Shown one piece after another: positions 18,441 through 27,259 of a stretch of 64,000 bases of DNA. Within the stretch, counting starts at the first letter, position 1, and each line of letters opens with the position of its first letter. The notes under the pieces are model-generated. The model worked only from the letters and a program-made list of their open reading frames with translations. It searched no databases and had not been told where the DNA came from. The translations under genes were made by a program, and so were the position numbers. The stretch is taken from NCBI RefSeq assembly GCF_947502065.1, contig NZ_CANMYE010000013.1:1-64000 (forward strand), in the 5' to 3' direction. The DNA is from an uncultured Pseudoteredinibacter sp. (lineage in GTDB: Bacteria > Pseudomonadota > Gammaproteobacteria > Pseudomonadales > Cellvibrionaceae).

Positions 18441-20573
18441 GTGAATCCAGTAATCAAGACATTCCAATACGGTAATGAGACCGTAACCCTAGAAACCGGC
18501 CGTATTGCTCGTCAGGCAACCGGCGCGGTAATGGTAACGATTGGTGAAACCAGCGTATTGACCACCGTTGTAGGTGCAAAAAGCGCTCGTGAAGGCCAAG
18601 ACTTTTTCCCACTTTCTGTGCACTACATGGAGAAGGCTTACGCCGCTGGTAAGATTCCTGGTGGTTTCTTTAAGCGCGAAGGTCGTCCTTCTGAGAAAGA
18701 AACCCTGACCTCTCGTTTAATCGACCGTCCAATTCGTCCGCTATTCCCGAATGGCTTTATGAACGAAGTTCAGGTTGTTTGTACAGTGATGTCAACTGAC
18801 AAAAAGACTGACCCAGATATCGCAGCGATGATTGGTACTTCAGCGGCCCTAGCTGTTTCAGGAATTCCGTTCGCCGGCCCAATTGGTGCTGCACGAGTAG
18901 GTTATTCTGAAACTGGCGGCTATTTGCTAAACCCAAGCTATGAAACACTTGCGGCTTCAGAGCTAGACATGGTTGTAGCAGGTACCAAAGATGCGGTATT
19001 GATGGTTGAGTCCGAAGCGGCTGAATTACCTGAAGATATTATGTTGGGCGCGGTATTGTATGCTCACCAAGAGTATCAGGCAGTTATTCAAGCGGTAGCA
19101 GAGCTTGCCGCTGAGGCTGGTAAAGATACTTGGGAGTGGGCAGCTCCTGCTGTTAATGAAGAGCTGACTGCGAAAGTTACTGAGCACTATGGTGCTGGTA
19201 TCGGTGATGCTTACCGCATTACGGATAAAATGGAACGTTACAATGCATTGGGCGCATTACGCGATCAAGCCGCTGAAACCTTGGCGGATGATGAAGCTGG
19301 TGTTAGTGCTGATGAAGTTCGCTCAATCTTCAGTAAGCTTGAGAAGAAAACCGTTCGCTCTCGAGTAGTAGCTGGCGAGCCTCGTATCGATGGCCGTGAT
19401 AGTAAGACAGTTCGTGCGATCGAAGTTGAAGTGGGTGTTTTACCAAAAGCTCACGGTTCAGCCTTGTTTACACGTGGTGAGACTCAAGCTTTGGTTGTGA
19501 GCACACTAGGTTCTGCTCGTGACGCACAAATTATTGATGCCTTAGAAGGTGAGCATCGTGATAACTTCATGCTGCACTATAACTTCCCTCCTTATTCTGT
19601 AGGTGAGGCTGGCCGTATGGGTGGCACTGGCCGTCGTGAGATCGGTCATGGTCGTTTGGCACGTCGTGGTGTCGCTGCAGTACTTCCATCTGAAGAGGCT
19701 TTCCCATACACCATGCGAGTGGTGAGTGAGATTACTGAATCAAATGGCTCTTCTTCCATGGCCTCTGTTTGTGGTTCTAGCTTGGCTTTGATGGATGCTG
19801 GTGTTCCTCTTAAAGCTCCTGTTGCAGGTATCGCGATGGGTCTTGTAAAGGAAGATGAAGGTTTTGCTGTATTGACCGATATCCTGGGTGATGAAGATCA
19901 CTTAGGCGATATGGACTTTAAAGTAGCCGGTACTTCTTCAGGTATTACTGCTCTGCAGATGGATATCAAGATTGAAGGTATCACCGAAGAGATTATGAGC
20001 ATTGCTTTAGAGCAGGCTCTGGCTGCGCGTTTGCACATTCTAGGTGAAATGAACAAGGTTATTGAAACCGCCCGTGAAGAAGTGAACGACAACGCGCCAC
20101 GCTTTGAAACCATCAAGATCGATCCAGATAAGATTCGTGACATCATCGGTAAGGGCGGTGCTACTATCCGTGCTCTAACCGAGGAAACCGGCGCATCTAT
20201 CGATATCGAAGATGACGGTACCGTGAAGATTTACAGTGATGACGCTGACTCCTTAAAGGCAGCCCTTGATAAGATTCAGGCTATTACAGCTGAAGCTGAA
20301 ATTGGGACGATCTATGAAGGTAAAGTTGTTCGTATCGTTGATTTCGGTGCGTTTGTTAACTTCTTGCCGGGTAAAGATGGCCTTGTACACATTTCGCAAA
20401 TCGCTGAAGAGCGTGTCAACGCTGTGACTGATTACCTTGAAGAAGGTCAGATTGTTAAGGTTAAATGCCTTGATGTAGATCAGCGTGGCCGCATCAAGCT
20501 ATCCATTAAAGAAGCGGCGGCTGATGCAGCTGCTGCCGATGGTGCAGAAACAGTAGAGGGCGATGCTGAGTAA
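18441..20573 (+). CDS. pnp: Polyribonucleotide nucleotidyltransferase (PNPase)
   Basis: PNPase is the phosphorolytic 3'-5' exoribonuclease of the RNA degradosome. The start is a GTG with AAGGAA upstream. The 710-residue product has two RNase PH-like domains (with [12 protein letters not shown] and [17 protein letters not shown]), a KH domain ([20 protein letters not shown]) and a C-terminal S1 domain ([20 protein letters not shown]). Length and motifs match the family closely. Confidence 0.97.
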   Translation: MNPVIKTFQYGNETVTLETGRIARQATGAVMVTIGETSVLTTVVGAKSAREGQDFFPLSVHYMEKAYAAGKIPGGFFKREGRPSEKETLTSRLIDRPIRPLFPNGFMNEVQVVCTVMSTDKKTDPDIAAMIGTSAALAVSGIPFAGPIGAARVGYSETGGYLLNPSYETLAASELDMVVAGTKDAVLMVESEAAELPEDIMLGAVLYAHQEYQAVIQAVAELAAEAGKDTWEWAAPAVNEELTAKVTEHYGAGIGDAYRITDKMERYNALGALRDQAAETLADDEAGVSADEVRSIFSKLEKKTVRSRVVAGEPRIDGRDSKTVRAIEVEVGVLPKAHGSALFTRGETQALVVSTLGSARDAQIIDALEGEHRDNFMLHYNFPPYSVGEAGRMGGTGRREIGHGRLARRGVAAVLPSEEAFPYTMRVVSEITESNGSSSMASVCGSSLALMDAGVPLKAPVAGIAMGLVKEDEGFAVLTDILGDEDHLGDMDFKVAGTSSGITALQMDIKIEGITEEIMSIALEQALAARLHILGEMNKVIETAREEVNDNAPRFETIKIDPDKIRDIIGKGGATIRALTEETGASIDIEDDGTVKIYSDDADSLKAALDKIQAITAEAEIGTIYEGKVVRIVDFGAFVNFLPGKDGLVHISQIAEERVNAVTDYLEEGQIVKVKCLDVDQRGRIKLSIKEAAADAAAADGAETVEGDAE

Positions 20574-20595
20574 TTAGCAAAGCAATAGCTGTTTT

Positions 20596-20622
20596 AAAAA
20601 GCCCGCCATTGGCGGGCTTTTT
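20596..20622 (+). terminator. Intrinsic terminator after pnp
   Basis: AAAAAGCCCGCC-ATT-GGCGGGCTTTTT forms a 12-pair stem ending in T residues 22 bases after the pnp stop. The A-rich left arm would allow action in both directions. Confidence 0.9.
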
Positions 20623-20762
20623 ATTGTCGAGAAACTTTTGCGTTCTGATCTCAAGGCGCAGTCATTCGTATCACAGTGGTGATATAAAATTAATTTCAAG
20701 GACGACACCTAAAATTAGAGGCAGGGTATGCTTCGGTGAAGTAGATATATAAAGGTGTTAGT

Positions 20763-21116
20763 GTGATATCTAGGTTTGTTGTTTTACTTTTGGCGGCTTT
20801 ATTCACCGCGAAAAGTAATTTGTCTGAGGCGGCCCAATATGATCGCGTCTTTAGTATTCAGCTGGGGGCATATCGTACTGAAGCGGCAAGAGCTGAACTG
20901 ATTGATAAATACCAGCAGTACCCGCTTTATTGCCGGCGTAACAGCCGAAATGCCTATGTCGTGTATTACGGTGTTTATGAGAGTTTTAAAGATGCCCACC
21001 CTCATTTGTTTGATCTGCCAGGGCAGGAAAAACTGGGCGCTTATATAGTTAAATTGGATGATGTCAGCTTAAAACCTTGCCTAAACCTCGAAGAGAGGCT
21101 CAAGCAGCTGCTCTAG
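20763..21116 (+). CDS. Small secreted SPOR-like protein with a conserved cysteine pair
   Basis: The frame opens with GTG at 20763 (117 aa), giving a signal peptide (cleavage near SEA) and a single compact domain. It starts with a SPOR-like strand, FSIQLGAYRTE, then YCRRN, YYGVY and a final LKPC. Two cysteines are 49 residues apart, the same spacing as in the repeats of the protein encoded at 21241-23160. I infer an envelope protein related to septal peptidoglycan-binding SPOR domains; function is unknown. Start choice is moderately uncertain. Confidence 0.6.
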   Translation: MISRFVVLLLAALFTAKSNLSEAAQYDRVFSIQLGAYRTEAARAELIDKYQQYPLYCRRNSRNAYVVYYGVYESFKDAHPHLFDLPGQEKLGAYIVKLDDVSLKPCLNLEERLKQLL

Positions 21117-21240
21117 GAGCAAGCTAACTATACTGATTAGACTGTAGCGCTTCTTTCAATCTTTCTTATGGCTGTTAAGCAGCCTAAAGTGACGTAGAAT
21201 CAAGATGCATGAGAGCTAATTAGAACAAATAGGAATGCTT

Positions 21241-23160
21241 ATGGGTTTAGGGAAGGGAATATTAGGCCTCTTAATGGTGTTGGGGAGCTGGCAATTAGAG
21301 GCAGCACCAAAGTCAGTAGATTTGGCCGTTGAGGATGAACTGCTAGATACAACAGAAAGCCAGTCTATCAATAGCGCCAATACTGAAGACTTTAATGAGA
21401 GCTTCTGCCTTAGCGCTGGTTTACTTAAAAAATACCGCTGTGACAGTGACACCGTAGAAGCTCAAATTGAAGCCGGGCAGCGTTATTCTATCCAATTGCT
21501 AACCACCGGGGATGCCATGCCCCAACTTCCTGAAGAGCTGCCTGTCTTTCATCGCACCCAGTTATCAGGGCAGCAGGCGTTTGTTTATATTGGTGAGTTT
21601 ATAAAACAGCAAGAAGCTTTGGATGCAATGGCGGCTCTTGTCATGGTGGGAGTTCTAGAGCCCAGTACTTGGCGCCCTGCGGTTGTTCAAATCGATAAAA
21701 GCCGTGAGGTTCCTGGTGTTCGCCTTGTGCAAATGTATGGTGATAAGAGCTACAGAAACCCATTAGAGAAATCACAGCCAAATGCCTCAGAAGCTGTAGC
21801 CTCAGATTACATGGGGGCAGCAGGTGATGTAAAACTAATGCCCAGCTATTACACCGTTCAGTTGGCCAGTTTTGAACAACGTACAGCTCGTAAAAACTTT
21901 GTTTCGCAAAGCAACGTTGAAGAGTTACTCTGTCGACAGCGGCGCAATGGCCGCTACACGGCTTATAGTGGAGCTTTTGAAACGGAAGCTGCAGCCCAGG
22001 CTCGTTTAAAAAGTTTACCGAGCAGCATAAGAGGGGCGTATGTTTTAAGGCTTAAGCAGGAAGACATGTTTAGTTGTGATGGTAGGCGAGAGTTAAAATT
22101 GCTTTCGCATCCAGACTCAATTGCTAAGCTGTCGCCGGTGCAGCTGCCTTACCAAAAAAGCTACTTTACAGCGCAGATTGCAAGCTTTTCTTCCCAAGAA
22201 AAGCGCCTGCAGTTTATTAATAAAAATGCACAGGTAGACTTTATTTGTCGCACCAGGCGAAACGGTAAATTTGTGGCCTATAGTGGTGTGTTTGATAGTC
22301 GTAATAAGTTGAAAAGCTATATCCAAGGCTTACAGGGGAAAGGGGTAAGTGCATACGAGCTTAAGCTTAGTGAGGAGGATATGTTCGACTGTGCTGATGA
22401 TGGCAAGATAGTGCTCTATTCCAAAACTCGACCGGCTAGAAAGCATAAGCTAAGCTCGATGGCGAAGCCGGCTCTTGCCTCTGATCAAACTGGGCGCCCG
22501 GTTACCAAAGCTTTGGAAGAAAAAAGTAGCAGCTCCTCTCAAAGGGTATCAGGGCTGCAGAGTCTAGCTCAAATTAACTTGGGGGATTCTTCAATAAGTC
22601 AGGCGCTGGCCCAAAAGGGCGGAGGCTTACCTCCTCGTCATCCAGTCGTTCAGTTAAATGTGGTAGCGCCGGAAAAAAACCCAGAAAGAAGTAATCCGTC
22701 GGTGATTGAAGAAGAGGCGACACAAACGCCTGCTTTTTATAGGCGCCAGAATATAAAGCTTGTTGCATCAAAAACACAATCTACCGACAGTTTAAAAGGA
22801 CAAGCTGATAACCAGCCTGGGCAAGTGGCTATTGCTAACGTCACTGGCCCCGCTGAAGGGCGCGAAGAAATTTTAGCTAATGGCAGATTGGATAACCATT
22901 GGCAACCGGCAGCAGATCAAGTGTTTTATACGGTTCAATTGGCGACATTTAGGGGGCCAATAAATGAAGGTCGTTTCGTAAAGCATAATCAAGACCTCGA
23001 TCCGTTATGCCGAGTTCGCCGCAATGGGCAATTGGCGGTTTACTCTGGGAAATTTTTAGAGTTCGAAAGTGCCCGCCAATATCTACGGGGCTTTGAGGCA
23101 AAGCTTGACGGTTATGTGGTGAGATTAAAAGGAGAATTGTTGCCCCCCTGTAGTATCTAG
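21241..23160 (+). CDS. Secreted multi-repeat SPOR-like protein
   Basis: I chose the ATG at 21241 (639 aa) because AGGA at 21231-21234 is well spaced; an in-frame ATG at 21235 abuts it. A signal-like segment ends near LEAA. One degenerate and three clear SPOR-like repeats follow (roughly residues 80-155, 204-283, 308-388 and 560-637), each clear copy running VQLASF-like strand, CRxRRNG, YSGxF, and a second Cys 47-48 residues later. A long Ser/Gln/Pro-rich stretch separates repeats 3 and 4. I infer several peptidoglycan-binding modules stabilised by disulfides in the periplasm. It follows the one-repeat protein on the same strand. Confidence 0.65.
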   Translation: MGLGKGILGLLMVLGSWQLEAAPKSVDLAVEDELLDTTESQSINSANTEDFNESFCLSAGLLKKYRCDSDTVEAQIEAGQRYSIQLLTTGDAMPQLPEELPVFHRTQLSGQQAFVYIGEFIKQQEALDAMAALVMVGVLEPSTWRPAVVQIDKSREVPGVRLVQMYGDKSYRNPLEKSQPNASEAVASDYMGAAGDVKLMPSYYTVQLASFEQRTARKNFVSQSNVEELLCRQRRNGRYTAYSGAFETEAAAQARLKSLPSSIRGAYVLRLKQEDMFSCDGRRELKLLSHPDSIAKLSPVQLPYQKSYFTAQIASFSSQEKRLQFINKNAQVDFICRTRRNGKFVAYSGVFDSRNKLKSYIQGLQGKGVSAYELKLSEEDMFDCADDGKIVLYSKTRPARKHKLSSMAKPALASDQTGRPVTKALEEKSSSSSQRVSGLQSLAQINLGDSSISQALAQKGGGLPPRHPVVQLNVVAPEKNPERSNPSVIEEEATQTPAFYRRQNIKLVASKTQSTDSLKGQADNQPGQVAIANVTGPAEGREEILANGRLDNHWQPAADQVFYTVQLATFRGPINEGRFVKHNQDLDPLCRVRRNGQLAVYSGKFLEFESARQYLRGFEAKLDGYVVRLKGELLPPCSI

Positions 23161-23169
23161 GGGGCAACA
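23138..23169. terminator. Hairpin between convergent genes
   Basis: TGTTGCCCCC and GGGGGCAACA pair over 10 bases with a 12-base loop spanning the stop codon of the SPOR-repeat gene. No T run follows on either strand, so termination strength is uncertain. Confidence 0.45.
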
Positions 23170-23190
23170 GTCATTACAGAGTAGTTGTTA

Positions 23191-24018
23191 CTAGCTAAAA
23201 CAGTGCTCGTCGGCAGGGAATATCTTTGCTTTTACATCGGCGGCATATTTGTTTAGAGCGCTAGGGATGTCGCCCGCCTCAATTAAAAAATTCTTGGAAA
23301 ACTTTGGTGGTTTTTCCGTTAAGCCCAGAATGTCATTAATTACTAAAACTTGAGCGTCAGTATCACGCCCAGCACCAATTCCGATGACAGGCATGGAAAC
23401 CGCTTCGGTAACTCGTTTGGCAAGTTCACTAGGAACGCATTCTAAAACGAGTAAATCTGCTCCAGCTTCATCGAGTAGTTTTGCATCGCGTAAAATAGTT
23501 TCCGCCTGCTTGTCATCACGCCCTTGTATTTTAAAGCCGCCAAGTTTGTTAACGGATTGGGGGGTTAAGCCTAGGTGTGCGCATACAGGAATGCCTCGCT
23601 CGCCGAGCATTTTTACAGTCGGGGCAAGCCATTCGCCACCTTCAATTTTTACCATATGAGCGCCGGCCTGCATGATGCGAGTTGCGTTCATCATGGCTTG
23701 CTCTGGAGTGGCATAGGTCATAAAGGGCATGTCGCCCATGATTAGGGATTTGTCATTGCCTCTTTTTACGGCCTCAACATGGTAAATCATCTGTTCCATG
23801 GTTACTGGCACTGTGCTGTCATAGCCTAGAACGGTCATTCCTAGGCTGTCGCCAACAAGTAACACTTCCACGCCACATCGTTGCGCCATTGCAGACATGG
23901 GTGCATCGTAGAGGGCAACGGTAATAAATTTCTCACCCTCAGCTTTCATTTTACGCAGTGTAGTAGTGGTCACAGCCGTAGTAAGTTTGCTTTCGGCATG
24001 TGGGCTGGCGTAAGGCAT
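23191..24018 (-). CDS. panB: 3-methyl-2-oxobutanoate hydroxymethyltransferase
   Basis: PanB transfers a hydroxymethyl group from methylene-THF to 2-oxoisovalerate, the first committed step to pantothenate and CoA. The 275-residue product shows VGDSLGMTVLGYDSTVPVT, MGDMPFMTY and VKIEGG, with the metal-binding Asp residues. It is last in the pcnB-folK-kinase-panB run; panC, which often follows panB, is not here. Confidence 0.96.
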   Translation of the reverse strand: MPYASPHAESKLTTAVTTTTLRKMKAEGEKFITVALYDAPMSAMAQRCGVEVLLVGDSLGMTVLGYDSTVPVTMEQMIYHVEAVKRGNDKSLIMGDMPFMTYATPEQAMMNATRIMQAGAHMVKIEGGEWLAPTVKMLGERGIPVCAHLGLTPQSVNKLGGFKIQGRDDKQAETILRDAKLLDEAGADLLVLECVPSELAKRVTEAVSMPVIGIGAGRDTDAQVLVINDILGLTEKPPKFSKNFLIEAGDIPSALNKYAADVKAKIFPADEHCFS

Positions 24019-24039
24019 GATTGACTCCTTAGCAGTGAA

Positions 24040-24696
24040 TTAAATCGCAGGGTTGGGATTGTAATAATGTCGACCCGAGTTAATGTTTTGCATGTACTCA
24101 AGTAGCTCTAAAAAGTGCTCTTCATTATTGATTAAATCAATCTCGCTAGCATTAACGAGCAGAAGAGGTGATGACTGATAGTGATGAAAAAATTGCGTGT
24201 AGGCCTCATTAAGGCGTTGTAAATATTCAAGGCTGATGCTCTGTTCTTGCTCTACTGCGCGCAGGTTAATACGTTCCATTAAAACTTCAGCGGGGGCTTG
24301 TAGCACCACGACCAAGTCAGCACTAGGAGCCTTGAATTTTAAGTGGCTAAACACTTGTTGGTAGATTTTTAACTCGTCTTCATCAAGAACAACATGAGCA
24401 AAGAGCTGGTCTTTATCGATTAAAAAATCGCATACCGTGTTACCTGCAAATAAGTCATTTTGTTGCAGGCCTTCTAGTTGTCGAATTCGTTCAAAAAGAA
24501 AAAATAATTGGGTTTGCAAAGCTAGCGATTTGGGGTCGCTATAGAATCGAGCTAGAAAAGGGTTGTTCTGAGTATTGTCCAAAAGGGTGCTGGCGCCGAT
24601 ATGTTGAGCCAGCTTACTGGCAAAGGCGGTCTTCCCGACTCCAATTGGTCCTTCAATTGCGATCAAACGGCGTGATAAGCCCTCTGCATGACTCAT
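24040..24696 (-). CDS. Deoxynucleoside kinase family protein
   Basis: This 218-residue protein begins with a P-loop (IAIEGPIGVGKTAFA) and has the DRY/ERS-region equivalents and lid motif NLRAVEQEQ expected of the deoxyadenosine/deoxyguanosine kinase family. It probably phosphorylates a purine deoxynucleoside for dNTP salvage; substrate choice cannot be read from sequence. Its start overlaps the end of folK by four bases (ATGA), indicating translational coupling. Confidence 0.88.
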   Translation of the reverse strand: MSHAEGLSRRLIAIEGPIGVGKTAFASKLAQHIGASTLLDNTQNNPFLARFYSDPKSLALQTQLFFLFERIRQLEGLQQNDLFAGNTVCDFLIDKDQLFAHVVLDEDELKIYQQVFSHLKFKAPSADLVVVLQAPAEVLMERINLRAVEQEQSISLEYLQRLNEAYTQFFHHYQSSPLLLVNASEIDLINNEEHFLELLEYMQNINSGRHYYNPNPAI

Positions 24697-25190
24697 TGTG
24701 CTTCCTCTGTCAGACGCTTTAAGCCCTCCCAGCCTAAAGCCTTTGCCGATGTTTTTAAAGAATCAATTGTGGGAATCTTTAAGTTATCGTCCAGCTCTAA
24801 TAGTGGCTGCATGACAAAGTTTCTATTGACTATTTGTGGGTGAGGCACGTTCAGCCTGTCACTGTTGATTTGCTGTGGGCCGAAAATCAAAATGTCCAAG
24901 TCGATGGTTCGTGCCCCCCAGCGTTTGTGACGTATCCGCCCGAGTTTTGTTTCTATGGATTGTAAGGAGTCCAATAATTGATGAGCTTCAAGCTGGGTTT
25001 TTATTTTGCATACCGCATTAAGATAATCTTCTTGAGGCTCGTCATCTAGAGTTAATGCTTTGCTGCGATAGAAACTAGAGCAAGCAAGTAATTGGCATTG
25101 CTCTTGAGAGCCGATTAGTTCTAAAGCGCTCTTAAGGGTAGCCAATACATCGCCTTGGTTTGCACCTAGCCCGATAAAGGCCTCAGTCAT
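24693..25190 (-). CDS. folK: 2-amino-4-hydroxy-6-hydroxymethyldihydropteridine pyrophosphokinase
   Basis: FolK pyrophosphorylates the pterin precursor in folate synthesis. The 165-residue product has FIGLGANQGD at the start and the family signature RWGARTIDLDILIFG with its catalytic acidic residues. It overlaps pcnB upstream by four bases and the kinase gene downstream by four bases. Confidence 0.96.
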   Translation of the reverse strand: MTEAFIGLGANQGDVLATLKSALELIGSQEQCQLLACSSFYRSKALTLDDEPQEDYLNAVCKIKTQLEAHQLLDSLQSIETKLGRIRHKRWGARTIDLDILIFGPQQINSDRLNVPHPQIVNRNFVMQPLLELDDNLKIPTIDSLKTSAKALGWEGLKRLTEEAQ

Positions 25191-26542
25191 GAGGAGGCTT
25201 CTTTGCTGTTTGACTTGCGTCTTTTTCTGCGCGGTCGCTTTCCCTTGGGTAGTGCGGCTAGCATTTCTTCTTGCTTTGACTCATCGGCGTCTTGGAATTC
25301 GGTCCACCATTTGCCTAGACCTTGGCAGTCTTCTCCTGTCTGCTCTCGTAACAGCAGAAAGTCGTAGGCTGCGCGAAAGCGTTGATGCTCCATCAAGCGT
25401 ACAGCTCGTTTTCCGGAGCGTAAGGGTAGGCGGCCTTGTAGGTCCCAGATCTCCCTCATGGTAATCAAAAAACGTTTAGGAATTGCAGTGTGCTTTAGTT
25501 GTGCATCAATAACTTTTTGAGCGGCTTTGTGCATTCGCATGGCTGGCGGATTTTTAGGATCCTGCTGTGCGAGGGCATCTTGTAGTGGCCCCCACAATAA
25601 AGCTGCAAGAATAAAAGCCGGGGTCACTCTTTGTTCATTGGCCAGTCTGCGATCAGTGTTCTGCATGACCAGCTTTAATAAGGCTTGATCAAAACCCTCG
25701 TTACGATCCAATCTTGCCGAAGTGGCAGGAAACAAAGGCGCAAGCAGTTCATATTCTCTTAGTTTGTCTAAGGTCGCCTGGGCGTTCCCGCCAAGGAATA
25801 ACTTTAGACACTCGTCAAATAGGCGCGCAGAAGAGATATTTTCTAAAAGGGGAGCCATTTGTTTGATAGGCGCAGCAGTATGTTGCTCGATATCAAAACT
25901 TAATTTGGCGGCAAATCTGGCAGCACGTAATAGACGTACAGGGTCTTCTTGGTAGCGGGTTTTGGGATCGCCAATCATGCGGATAAGCTTATTATCGAGA
26001 TCGCTAACGCCGTTGGTGTAGTCGTGGATGCTAAATCCATCTAGAGAGTAATACAGAGCATTAACGGTAAAGTCGCGGCGAAGGGCGTCTGAACGCAGGT
26101 CGCCAAAGACATTGTCTCGTAGCAGCATCCCTTCTTTCGATTGGCGCGATTCAGCGCTATTAGAGGCGCTGTCATGATTAGCTCTAAATGTGGTAACTTC
26201 GATGATTTCCCGGCCAAAACGTACATGTACAATTTTAAACCGTCTACCTATTATTCGGGCGCTTCTAAACAGCTTTCTTACCTGTTCAGGGGTCGCATTG
26301 GTGGCAACATCAAAATCCTTAGGGTTACCTCCCAGTAAGGTGTCGCGCACCCCTCCGCCAACCAAATAGGCTTCGAATCCTGCTTCATTGAGCACTTTCA
26401 TCACTTTGATAGCACTACGGCTAATGCGCTTACGTGAAATGCTGTGCTGATCACGAGGAATAATTTTAGCTTCTTGCGGGTATACATACTGGCTAGAAGA
26501 CTTAAACAAGCTATTAATTGAACGAATAACGCGTGTAAACAT
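25187..26542 (-). CDS. pcnB: Poly(A) polymerase I
   Basis: PcnB adds 3' poly(A) tails that target RNAs for decay. The 451-residue protein has the nucleotidyltransferase core LVGGGVRDTLLGGNPKDFDVAT with DFD as metal-binding residues, the head-domain block RRDFTVNALYY, and a basic C-terminal tail (KGKRPRRKRRK) typical of PAP rather than of CCA-adding enzyme. It lies downstream of the CrcZ-like RNA, the same order as in Pseudomonas. Confidence 0.95.
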   Translation of the reverse strand: MFTRVIRSINSLFKSSSQYVYPQEAKIIPRDQHSISRKRISRSAIKVMKVLNEAGFEAYLVGGGVRDTLLGGNPKDFDVATNATPEQVRKLFRSARIIGRRFKIVHVRFGREIIEVTTFRANHDSASNSAESRQSKEGMLLRDNVFGDLRSDALRRDFTVNALYYSLDGFSIHDYTNGVSDLDNKLIRMIGDPKTRYQEDPVRLLRAARFAAKLSFDIEQHTAAPIKQMAPLLENISSARLFDECLKLFLGGNAQATLDKLREYELLAPLFPATSARLDRNEGFDQALLKLVMQNTDRRLANEQRVTPAFILAALLWGPLQDALAQQDPKNPPAMRMHKAAQKVIDAQLKHTAIPKRFLITMREIWDLQGRLPLRSGKRAVRLMEHQRFRAAYDFLLLREQTGEDCQGLGKWWTEFQDADESKQEEMLAALPKGKRPRRKRRKSNSKEASS

Positions 26543-26710
26543 ATTAGTAGGGCAGGGCCTGGTTCTCGGCTCAGTAAGGCAATAAAGGCCGCTCTTTTGG
26601 GCAGGCTAGGTATTGCGTTTTTAGAATGGGGCGAAGTGTAACACGGTTATGTGAATAGGCCCATTTAAGGGTATAAAGGTAGCAGCACTGGAGAACATAA
26701 ATTGGGGATA

Positions 26711-27022
26711 GCAAAACGGGAAGCATAAAGCTTCCCGTTCAAGCAAGGTGGTAACTTGTACTAACGAATACCTCGTTATTGTTATTAGCGGGGCGAGTCC
26801 TTGCCCCCATTAGCAACTTGCTTTTCTGGCAAACCCTGTCCAGTGCAGTCAGTCAGTTTTACGCTTGTTATTGTTATTTTTTGTTGTTGTGCTTATTTTT
26901 AGAGGTCAGCAGCATCAATATGTTCACTACCGTAATCACTACGCATTAACCATGCATATTAAGTATCGTTATTATTATTGTGTCTGTTGATTTATTTTTA
27001 TTATTTGTTGTTGTTATTTGGC
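26711..27022 (-). ncRNA. crcZ: CrcZ-like Hfq/Crc-sequestering small RNA
   Basis: Between cbrB and pcnB, exactly where Pseudomonas carries crcZ, the minus strand holds at least four A-rich blocks made of AAY repeats: 26991-27018, 26967-26981, 26864-26891 and 26774-26788. These match the AANAANAA motif bound by Hfq with Crc. A -24/-12 promoter precedes the RNA and a hairpin closes it at 26715-26739. Predicted length is about 310 nt, shorter than the roughly 400 nt of P. aeruginosa CrcZ. The 5' end is predicted from the promoter, not measured. It should titrate Hfq/Crc and relieve catabolite repression when CbrB is active. No protein gene is plausible here. Confidence 0.85.
26715..26739 (-). terminator. 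Terminator of the CrcZ-like RNA
   Basis: A perfect 10-bp stem (AACGGGAAGC / GCTTCCCGTT) with a five-base loop is followed on the minus strand by TT then GC. The T tail is short, so some transcription may continue into pcnB. Confidence 0.7.
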
Positions 27023-27032
27023 GACTATAAAA

Positions 27033-27047
27033 GCATTTAGTGTGCCA
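27033..27047 (-). promoter_or_regulatory. Sigma-54 (-24/-12) promoter of the CrcZ-like RNA
   Basis: On the minus strand TGGCACACTAAATGC gives GG at -24 and GC at -12 separated by exactly ten bases, the invariant spacing for sigma-54. It matches the consensus TGGCAC-N5-TTGC except for one base. The first A-rich block begins a few bases after the predicted start near 27022. Confidence 0.82.
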
Positions 27048-27143
27048 ATGTTGAAAAATTGTTTTAAATCAATGACTTATAGAAATTACTTGAAAAAAAT
27101 AGATTGTTTGCTACTCGAATTCGTTACCGAATCTCTCGTCAGT

Positions 27144-27171
27144 TGTTACGTCGTAGCGCGTGCGGGTAACA
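27144..27171. promoter_or_regulatory. Palindromic upstream activator site, probably for CbrB
   Basis: TGTTAC-N16-GTAACA is a perfect 6-bp inverted repeat about 100 bases upstream of the -24 element, a typical enhancer distance for sigma-54 activators. A further half-site, GTTAC at 27123-27127, lies 22 bases away, about two helical turns. Assignment to CbrB is inferred from the neighbouring gene and the promoter type. Confidence 0.65.
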
Positions 27172-27259
27172 CTTTGGGTCAAGGGGGGGAACTTTTTGGT
27201 CAATTGTATGCCAGCCCTCCATGGGCTTGGCACTTAAGTTGTAGCTTGAAGTGGGTTTG

